Shown: piece by piece, positions 22,026 to 30,528 of the stretch | Layout: every line of letters starts with the position of its first letter | Numbering within the stretch: position 1 is the stretch's first letter | Origin: Pleurotus djamor | Lineage: Eukaryota; Basidiomycota; Agaricomycetes; Agaricales; Pleurotaceae | NCBI GenBank assembly: GCA_029747585.1 | Contig: JAPEVF010000555.1 | Coordinates: 1 to 30,528, forward strand | DNA length: 30,528 nt | Direction of reading: 5' to 3' | Notes under the pieces: model-generated | What the model saw: the letters and a program-made list of their open reading frames with translations, nothing else | What the model was told of the DNA's origin: nothing | Databases searched by the model: none | Program-made: the position numbers and the translations under genes

Positions 22026-23769
22026 ATGACCGCGCATTGTGCCCATTGCTGTGGTACTTATAGGTACGGCGTGCTTACATCTGGTGGCTCTAACAATGAC
22101 TTTCTTTTTCGCAGACGTAGCAAACGTAAGTCTCCATTAATGATTATGCCCATAGTATCGGAGATCCTCAAAGCACTCATCAATTGTTCCCATAGGACAA
22201 TCACCTCTATGACATCATCGCATTCCGATGTGCCAAGTTACCCATCCGGCTGTACGACACCACCTTGAATTGCTTTGTCACCAGGAGACAGCTCCAACGG
22301 GTCGTCGAAGCACAAGTGATCGCATTCCTGCGCACTCGATCACGATTTGAGCAGATATATGAGGCCGCCTACGACATCAAGCAGAAGACTATAGACTGTA
22401 CAAAGATAGCCATTCTCTCCCATACCTGGGGAGATGACGAACTCACGTATCAGTGTATCCGTGAAAACCCCCATCGCCTCCTGCTGGACTCGAAGTTCCT
22501 TGGACTATGCAGCACAGCGAAGACATACAGATGCCGATATGTCTGGATTGATACAATATGCATCGACAAATCCAGCAGCGCCGAGTTAGAGGAATCCATT
22601 CGGTCCATGTACACTTGGTACAAGATGGCCCATGTTTGCATCGTTTATCTGGACGAATTCGATACCATTCACCATCGAAAGGATCGGTGGTTCCAGCGCG
22701 GGTGGACTCTTCAAGAGCTACTCGCTCCGAGACGAATGGTCTTCTATGGGCAGAGTTGGATGTGTCTGTTCTCTCCAACCCTCGTTTCTCCACAGTTAGA
22801 GCCAGATTGTGAGCCAGGATTTGACATCCTGAGGAGGGTTGAGCGGGATGAAGACGAGGATGCCTTTGACATCGACATTGAGCAGTATTCGCAGCACAAG
22901 GGCGAAGTCAATCTATCGGCCGTACATAGTCTCCTTGAGCTGACAGGTGCGTTTGCAGTTACCTTTCCTTGTACCAACGAATTTAAAGTCATCCAGGAAT
23001 TTCCATGGACGACCTGATGTCGTACGTGCCCTCTCCAGAACGCATACGAACAATTTGTTCTTACATGCATCGTCGCTCAACGACCATTCCGGAAGACGCA
23101 GCGTACTGCCTCATTGGTCTCCTTGGGATTATCCTTCCCACCGCTTACGGTGAAGGCAAGCCACACGCTCTCCATCGTTTACAACTCGCCTGCGCTGAAC
23201 TAACCAACGATCGAAACATCTTCCTCGGCGACTACTCACACGGTTGCTCCCCATTCAATTCGATGCTTCCTCTCAACCCGTTCAAGCCGCACCCTTATCA
23301 CTTCCTTGGGCTGTCTGCTCATTTCAAGATCAGCGTAAACGGGTTATGGGATCATGTCAGCGGCTCCGACCGACCCGACCATACTTTTACTTTCACAAAC
23401 GGCGGACTTCGGATTTCACTCATCCTCCACGATATATTCCATGTTTATGAGCCTCCAGGTGCTCTCCAACCATATGCCCATAAAGTGTACTGCGCTTGCT
23501 CACCTGACCACCTCATTCAAACGGAATATCCCCCCAGGCACCAATATCTATCCGACGGCAAAGAGCACTTCAAGCTCGCTATCTTGGGGGTGTACAGCGG
23601 TCCAGAAATGGGCTCACCTACCTATGCCTACGCAGTCATCCTCAGGAAAATTGACAGCCAAAGTAGTATCCAGACGTATCGTCGCACTCCCATCACAGTT
23701 TTTCCCAAATCACTTCCACCAACAGATATCCTTCTTTTGAACCCTCCGACAACAGTTTATATTGTCTAA
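22026..23769 (+). CDS. HET-domain protein 2 (HET plus DUF8212-type C-terminal part)
   Basis: Proposed exons 22026-22053, 22115-22125 (11-nt microexon), 22196-22946 and 22997-23769 (TAA): 1563 nt, 520 residues. The introns are 61, 70 and 50 nt. The first two exons are chosen because they join in phase to give the start MTAHCAHCCDVANDN; this 5' part is less certain than the rest. HET blocks: AILSHTWG (85-92), CRYVWIDTICIDK (126-138) and WFQRGWTLQELLAP (178-191). C-terminal half: RRSTTIPEDAAYCLIGLLG (about 289-307), HTFTFTNGGLRIS, and the final VYIV shared with its paralogues. The last intron sits in phase 1 after LTG, as in HET protein 3. An expected role is in heterokaryon incompatibility or related death signalling, inferred from the domain. 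Confidence 0.83.
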
Positions 23770-24627
23770 GCCAGCCTGATTTTCAGCGCAATGCAACAAT
23801 TCCACTCTGCCGCCTCTGGGGTATCCTTCACAACCTGTCAGGCTTTCAGGCTGCATGTAACCTACACATACCGTCTACCAATCAAAATTCCATTTTTAGA
23901 ACCTTTCTCGATATCGACTCTTTACAGGAGGAGACTTCACCATGCCAACGCTTGGAGGACCCTTCCCCGACCTCTTTCCCTTGGGCGTTCGGTCGGTCAG
24001 CATCCGAATGGATTCTAGTATCACCTCCCATAGGAGAAGCATACTGGTAGAAGGTGTAACCCAACGCCTTATGAAGGGATGGTGGTGGAAGATCGTACTA
24101 GGGACCATATCGTATAAGTATTTTGTAAACAATGGCCTACGCGAGAAGAGCAGATAGCTGCAAAATCAAGACAAGTCCGACGACGTAGAGACAGTAGACC
24201 ATACGATAGTGTACGGAGAGAGGAAACAACACNAAAAAAGACTCGGGTACGCAAGTAATGAAGAAGGTGCGGGGCGTTGCTGTCACGGAACGTGGTAGAT
24301 ACATGATGGAAGGAAAGAGCGTAAAGAACAAACTGGGTCCTCTGTCCATTTTTAAAGTATGGTAGACTCCGGATCGACGTCACAAGGGCCAGCGTGGATG
24401 TGAGCGCACCGGCACCTCAATCCAACATTCCACCCGTGCTCAAGTAGCCAACCTGTAAGACTTCAATCTAAAAGTGAGACCGAGAAGCCTCCACCCCCGC
24501 CGCTCTTGATTTGGCATGCGGCGGAAAGACCAGCGTAGCTCCCATCCACCTGGAGGCTGTGGTCGTGCGCGATGATGTACTTCGTGTCGGAGTTGGGGAG
24601 GTACGGTTCCCTTCCTCCTTCTCTTCG
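23770..24627. other. Intergenic, no supported gene
   Basis: Only short open frames on both strands, none with a recognisable domain. One N (24233) lies before an A-run. Confidence 0.4.
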
Positions 24628-25026
24628 TTATAGAGTAGGGTGGCAACGAACGATTTTCATGTGAGACTTGATGAGGGGATCGCATGAGGCCTCAAACCAT
24701 GACGAGAGAGACGGAGGGCAAGGCGTTCCCATGGCACGATATGGGCCCACAAACGGCAGGGCCTTAACCATATAGCCACCCCCGTTCGGATGTAGGTCCC
24801 CTGCGTTATTACGGGTCACGCTTAACAGTGGCTGCTGAGGATGGATCGCGGAAGGAGACGCTTGAGTGGAAGGGTATGATGACGTCGAGGAAGGAAATCA
24901 AGGTTAATGGGCGCATCGGAGAGAGTCCTCGAGTACGAAGATGGTCGACCTGTATCGCCTCCTTGGTTCTCTTTATCGTCTCAAATTCTTCTTCAACACC
25001 ACCAAAACCCATGCGATAAGCAGTCG
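24628..25026 (-). CDS. Weak candidate: last two exons of an unknown minus-strand gene
   Basis: On the minus strand an exon 25026-24950 (charged helix EEEFETIKRTKEAIQ) can be joined in phase 0 across a 115-nt GT-AG intron to 24834-24628 (ending in TAA). The second exon reads NNAGDLHPNGGGYMVKALPF and continues. An upstream branch-like CTGAT precedes the acceptor at 25027. Other frames here also look plausible, no domain is recognised, and a TACTCTA word overlaps the end of the frame, so this is a weak call. Confidence 0.2.
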
Positions 25027-25611
25027 CTCGAAACAGAGGGGTATCATCAGTTCAATACACCCAGGGAAACTCCCCGGGCGGGGAGGCTGGCGGATGGCAG
25101 TTCCGGCGAGTCCTTTGAGCACGACAAGATGCAAAGATCATAGACTTGACGGAGAAACGGGAGCAAAATGTCGCCCACAGTAAGAAAGCATGTCGACGGG
25201 CGTACTGTGGTTACAAGGGGCGAAGATAAGGTGAGGAAATGGGATGAAGGCAGAGTTATGAATGACATACTGGGGATTTGAGTTTGCACCCTCATCTATA
25301 CGACTCAACGACCATGGAAGACTTGTAATTCACCTCCTTGAGCGATCAAGGTTTGATCGACTCCCCAACCATTGTGCCACATGATGACGACTTCATCTGG
25401 AAGGTATACTGGCATTGGTACCACCCTCCTAATCGTGATCCTCAGCGTCGAGAGCGGTGTAGCTCAAACAGCCCAGGAAGCACCACCTAGTGCAAAACGT
25501 GTTGTCCCGGGATGCAGGGAGACGGAGGAGAGGTGAGAGGAGCAGTGTCCGAGAGAGAGAGATGCTCAAGGAAGGTAACCACAACGCTGCCCCATGGGAT
25601 GCTGACGGCGG

Positions 25612-27408
25612 TTAACAACCATCGTCGAGGTTGCTAGAACGGTCGACGGTCGCCTGCTTGTTGATGACGAATCCTACGAGGGCAGAGAGCAGGAGTAGCA
25701 CATTGGTGATAAACACGGCTCGTAAAGGTAGAACCTTGTGGTGATGAGACGACAATTACGAACGACGCAAGGGCGGTGAGAGCGGATAAGTCTGCTTGAA
25801 AACGACAGCGGTCGTATCGAAAGCGGTTTATGTTGGTTCGCATGCCTTCTCACTCTTCGTCCATCGCTACCTCTGCCTCTATCTCCACATCCACATCCAC
25901 CTCCAACTCAATGACCAGCAATCGTCAAACCATCTCCAACAGCATCCGCGACACAGGGGACGCCGACCCACCCAAGCCTCATCACAGAGCACGATAACCT
26001 GAGCAGGGTATATGATCTACCAGGCGACGACGACCGAGGGGGATGAGGAACGAAAGTCTTTATAGAAAGTAGAGTGAACCATGGAAGGATTGGGAAGGTA
26101 GACGAATCGTCCAATGGGAACGAGCACGGAGGAGCCAATGAGGAAATGAAGAGGCTCGAGCTTGTCGCCTGAATCCCGGGGGAGGAACCCTGTTCGCCGT
26201 CTGACCCAGCTTCAATAGAGGTCTCCAGCGTAATCCCACTCCCAGTGATTAACCATTCGGATAGCGTCAGCGCGACCGTGCGAGGGGTAGCTTGTCGAAG
26301 AACGATGGGCGGGAACATGGGGGTATAGCGTAGGTGACGAGGAGAGACGGATTTGCGGGTGACGAGCGTGTCGAAGAGGGTTGGTAGGTGGGAGAGCATG
26401 TAGCTCCGAGATTTGGGGGGAAACGGTGTGTATTGTTTCTTCTCTTTTTCTTCGGCTCCACCTCACGCTCAAGCCTCGACATCTCTCAGAGACGAAGAAG
26501 CATCGTGAGCACCTCCCGTTTCCAACCAGAGTGCTCTCATCCCACAAACCGATCCAACACATCACAGAGGGCAGAGAGGGTGGAGTTTTGACACCACTCG
26601 ACGTTACGGGGNCGATGGGCGAAGAGAGAGCTTTGAGAAGTCGCTAACGGTATTGCTGGTACGCAGAATATGAGAGGAGGAAGGAGGAAGATTCGGAATG
26701 CAGCTTACCCTTGATCACTTTGACACTACCCTGATCCGTACTCGACTCAGGAACGTTCGTCCCTCCCCAAGGTCTGAGTAACCGCCGAGGCTTCTAATTA
26801 TAGCGAACTGATAGGATTAGTAACGCGAGTGGTCGCGAGGCCTTGAGCTTCGAGTTTCAAAGGTTGACGGTCGACCTTTATGGCAGGGAGGGAGCTGCTT
26901 CGATTCATACTATGATAGCTGAAAGTCGTCATGGCGGTGTGGGAAGGAAAGTTCGTCGAAAAGAACTACAGAAGCGAGCGCGAAGTCAGAGAGAGATCCA
27001 AGAAAGAGAGTGCATTAACTCACAGGCATTCCAGCACAGTATCTACCCCTTGAGCGGCAGTACTCAAATTCAAGGAGTCTATGATCGCCAGTGAGAAAGG
27101 TGGGCTCATCGCTCCTCTAGAGGGAGATTCACCTGTGCTTCCGTCGAAGTGAACTAAGGTCCAAGGAAGAGACCCAGTCCCGCGCTTACAAGAGCATCCT
27201 GCGTAGAGCAGAGCTCGAAGGTATTAGGTTGCTGCTGAGAAGGAATATGTTGGTCTGGATTGCGTCGCTGAAGTGGCGGGAGTTCGTGTTGTAAAGGCTA
27301 GTGGCTATGCTGATGGCTTTGCACACCAACGGAGCCCAAATAAACAGCGCTAGCACCGGCGCTTGACGACTTCTTCGTTCTCGTTTCTCTCTCAATTCTT
27401 GTCTAAAT
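25612..27408 (-). CDS. Candidate multi-exon membrane protein gene, both ends unresolved
   Basis: Five consecutive minus-strand exons join in phase with canonical GT-AG introns: 27408-27190, 27116-27024, 26918-26876, 26793-26709 and 26655-26550. The introns are 73, 105, 82 and 53 nt. They then join to 26403 onward (146-nt intron, words MLSHLPTLFDTLVTRK). The first exon has charged ELREKRERR and then a hydrophobic segment, APVLALFIWAPLVCKAISIA. After about 26190 the frame changes (GFLPRDSGDKLEPLHFLIGS), so an intron or an indel lies there. A last frame, read from about 25734 to TAA at 25614-25612, holds a second membrane-like segment, VFITNVLLLLSALVGFVI. The 5' exon(s) probably lie near 27640-27500 (words SVDTEDSEQARK). 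One N is at 26612, inside an exon. No family is recognised, and the part below 26190 might be a separate gene. Confidence 0.4.
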
Positions 27409-27952
27409 CTCAGCAAAAGAGAAAAGCGCGACGTATTCCTTCACTTAGTTTCAATAACGGCTCTCAACATTCTTCTTGCTCATACGGCCTATTTTTAAAA
27501 CCGTCACCATATGTGTTTGGTCAAATCTTGAATGAAGGAGTCGGACGTCCCTCTCGTTCCACTTCCTTGCTTGTTCCGAGTCTTCCGTGTCGACCGAGCG
27601 CGCGTTGAACGTTGAACAGTCTATGGCTCACAAAATAGCAGGTAAGAGCGGAGCCTAGCTAAGAGAATGAGAATGAGTCTCACTCTATCTGACATCTCTT
27701 TCTTCTGAGATGCTCCAGGATCCTGACCTTTTCGATGATCAGTGACGACGCTCCTTCTTCATTTGTTATTTTCGCTATACTCTAGTGAATGGTCATTTTG
27801 CCCTACTAAAGTAGACTTAATGTGCCAGTAGCCTGTGCGCCGACCTTGGAATATCTACCCATCTGTGAAAATTCCCCGCTTGAAGTTGAAAGAAAGTCTA
27901 CAGTATTTTTCCTCCAGTGCGTATCACCCATGCTCTGCGAGTTGTCATACCA

Positions 27953-28141
27953 ATGATTTCCTCCCAGCGTCGTCTATTGCATGAGCTTCCACCAGATGTC
28001 AGAAATAGAGTTTATGCTGACACGTCGCAGCCCTCCGTCGCGAGTCTTGCCGGAAATTGCAAACGTTTAAACAGAATAAATTCCGCTGGAAAAATTCCGC
28101 TACCGGTACGGCACTGCTTATATCCCCTAAGACACATCTAA
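27953..28141 (+). pseudogene. Short F-box-like fragment
   Basis: A 62-codon frame from ATG 27953 reads LLHELPPDVRNRVY, then SVASLAGNCKRLNRIN. This resembles the LPPEIRNxIY start and the second helix of fungal F-box-like domains. It ends soon after, and no leucine-rich continuation was found in frame. Coding-like fragments at 28304-28498 could be later exons, but no consistent splice model was found. It may be a relic or the first exon of an unresolved gene. Confidence 0.3.
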
Positions 28142-28642
28142 CGCCTGTACTCTCCCACCTCATACCCTAGAGATGAGCTCTTTTTCGTTGGGCTTTGAGA
28201 AGCGACATGGACAACCATAGTGTGAGCTCGGTTCGCCTGTTTTCCGCACTCACGTCGCTCAGAGGTCATCCATTACACAGCGGCCCCCCTTTCCCAGAAT
28301 TTTATGGTCCAATTATGGTCCGACCTCACCGGCGATGGCTCTGGGAATGCAACATGTCCTTCTGCTTCGTTAGCAAGTGCGTCTATCAGATGGCGGGTCT
28401 TTGCGAAGGCAACGGACTATGAAACCACACGTGGCTCCTCGCCTATGTATAAGACCGCTGCGGAAAGGTATCCAGAACGTCATTCCCATGAATTATGTTA
28501 GCGATCGTAGGTTCACACTATCATAGCGACATTACTCATCCTGATTTTGTATCTGCTTTCAGTCAAAACAGACATCGAACACTTTGAACGTCGTCAGTAA
28601 TGTCTTTTTTCCACCGATGAGTTATCATTCATTCTACGATAG

Positions 28643-30221
28643 GACATCAACGTATCTTCCATCCGCAAGATCGTTTCGCTCCGGTTATCCCAAGTACCCG
28701 TGCGCATCTATGACGTCTCATCTGGATGCTTTGTTACCCGGAGAGACCTCTCCAGGACGATCGAGGAGCAAGTCATCGAAGATTATGCTAACCAGAAATT
28801 CGAGGCCTCTCTCCAGACAGTCGACTCCGACGGTGTAAAATTCCAACTAGATCAGGAAAGGATAACGAATCTAGTGAAGGAGAGTACCAGATTCGCCATC
28901 CTCTCCCATCGATGGTCATCGACCGAATTAACGTATCAAGACGGCATCACCACAGAAGGTGCTAGGCGCCTCCGCGACCACGAAAAATTCAAAGGTCTTT
29001 GCGAAGCCGCTCAAGTCTACGGATGTCAATACGTCTGGATGGACTCCGTATGCATCGATCATTCGAAGAGCACGGAAGTCGACGAATCGATCCGTTCCAT
29101 GTATACATGGTACCGAACGGCGTACGTCTGCTTCGTCTACTTGGAGCAGTTCAGCTGGGATACTCATCGTTCTGATGAGTGGTTCTATCGTGGGTGGACT
29201 TTGCAGGAGCTCCTCGCTCCTGCGAGAATCGTCTTTTTTGGGAAGAAATGGGAAAGAGCTTTTCCTGGTCGCGAAAATTATCCATTTGACATAGAAAGGC
29301 CGGCAAGATCGGGAGCTGCGCCGTCAAAACAAGCCGTTACGAAGTTGTTCAACGGTTACTCAAAGCCAAATATAACTCCAGACGAGTGGGTTGCTGGTTT
29401 GACTGGTTCGTATTCCTTGTTCTCCCTGCCTCTTGTATCACAATGTGACCTCTTTCCAAGGAATCTCTTTGGAAGACATGCTGTCGTACAAGCCTTCGTC
29501 CAAACATGCTCGCAAAATCTTCACCTACATGCAGAACCGCACAACTTCAGTCCTTGAAGACGCCGCCTACTGTCTTGTCGGTCTCCTTGACATATTACTA
29601 CCCATCGCTTACGGAGAAGGCGTCGAACGAGCCCTCTATCGTCTCCAAGTTGCCTGCGCCGAGCAAAGTGACGAAAGAAATATCTTTCTCTGGGACTACA
29701 CATGCAACAACCCCTCAAGCTTCAATTCCATGCTCGCCAGCAACCCTTTCGAGACAATACTGGAGAATGTCTCCCTACTCGGCGATGCTCCAAGCCAAAT
29801 GGTGTCAATCCAAGCCGAACAACTTTGGGATAACATCTGGAACACACGAACCCTCCATGGATACGTCGACCACACCTTCGCGTTCACCAACGGTGGACTT
29901 CGCATCTCCCTCATTTTGCATGACATCCTCAACAAAGTAGAAGATAAATTCTACTCCCAATGCGCACCGGATCATGGTATCAGAATTTCCGGTGCTCGAA
30001 GAACGAAATGGCGGGGGAATCTCGTTTACATCAAGCTAGCGATTTTGGGGACATATACCGATGGGAAGGGGGAGGTATATGCATTTCCTATCATGCTGGA
30101 GAAGCTTGGGAAGAGTCGGATCCCGAAGTACAGACGGATACCTTGTGCGATTGTGGGCTCGACACTTCCGCCGCTTAAAACTCTGCTTTCTCGTGCACCT
30201 GAAGGTGTGTATATAGTTTAG
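28643..30221 (+). CDS. HET-domain protein 3, 5' exon(s) unresolved
   Basis: Supported exons are 28643-29405 and 29461-30221 (TAG), 507 residues, joined by a 55-nt phase-1 intron (GTTCGT...TTCCAAG). The frame has no ATG before the HET domain, so one or more upstream exons must exist. The acceptor at 28642 and the first residue (Asp) match HET protein 2. The N-terminal words VRIYDVSSGCFVTRRD align with both paralogues. HET blocks: FAILSHRWS (84-92 of this part), GCQYVWMDSVCIDH (127-140) and WFYRGWTLQELLAP (180-193). The first block has RWS where the paralogues have TWG. C-terminal half: NRTTSVLEDAAYCLVGLLD and HTFAFTNGGLRIS, ending in VYIV. The S-V-L-E-D variant differs from the P-E-D of the other two. 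Confidence 0.8.
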
Positions 30222-30528
30222 ACTATGCATAGAAAGATATTCTCTTCGCGGGGACTCCCATCAGCGACGGCCGCCGCGGGTTATGAGCTATACAGTAGTC
30301 TACGTAGGTCGCACCGGATGAAGACAACACCCAATGCGATGACTGGGACAATCGTGGTACGTTGAGACAGATGCAGCATACTCTATATACGTTGTACGCA
30401 AGATGGTCCGTTATGTATATAGCGGCGAGCGAACTCAAGACCAGACGGAGTACACTCGATGCTGAAGGTAACCCGCACAAAACGGACAAGGTACGAAGCG
30501 GGAGGAAAGAAACAGTGTCGAAAGAAGT
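30222..30528. other. 3' flank of HET gene 3, no gene seen
   Basis: No supported gene. One TACTCTA word lies at 30379-30385, within a minus-strand open frame of 88 codons that has no recognisable feature. Confidence 0.4.

Noticed and set aside
25047..25295. Minus-strand frame with hydrophobic stretch as an upstream exon of the 24628-25026 candidate
   Set aside because: At least two other frames in the same stretch look equally coding-like, and no donor of the needed phase joins to the next exon.

Overview
The window looks like a gene-poor, recently reshuffled piece of an Agaricomycete (basidiomycete) genome. The reasons are many short GT-AG introns (about 50-105 nt, several with CTRAY-type branch points), an F-box/leucine-rich protein of the type expanded in mushrooms, and three HET-domain proteins of the HET plus DUF8212 architecture. 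No rRNA, tRNA, CRISPR array or bacterial-type operon was seen. Five isolated N bases mark places where the consensus is unsure.

Layout. 1-450: a possible small inverted-repeat element cut by the window edge. About 1020-3930 (unit A, +), 6780-8570 (unit D, -), 11150-13780 (unit B, +) and 14370-16680 (unit C, +) are diverged copies of one unrecognised, intron-containing unit. Units A and D flank the F-box gene (4459-6574, +). Unit B keeps an open three-exon reading frame (11412-12136); A and C have stops at the matching place. A small coiled-coil protein gene with six exons lies at 9130-9994 (-). The right half carries three HET-domain paralogues on the + strand: 18525-20210, 22026-23769 and 28643-30221 (5' end unresolved). 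They share a phase-1 intron between the HET part and the C-terminal part and end in the same residues (VYIV). Between the second and third lie candidate minus-strand multi-exon genes (best supported 25612-27408) and a short F-box-like fragment (27953-28141).

How the parts may work together. HET proteins of filamentous fungi act in self/non-self recognition and induced cell death, and F-box proteins select targets for SCF ubiquitin ligases. A tandem HET array beside an F-box gene and decaying duplicates fits a fast-evolving accessory locus. That they act together is inference only.

The most unusual signal is a 7-mer, TACTCTA or its reverse complement TAGAGTA. I counted 31 exact copies, where about 4 are expected by chance. 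None lies inside the exons of the HET, F-box or coiled-coil genes; they sit in introns, flanks and decayed units.
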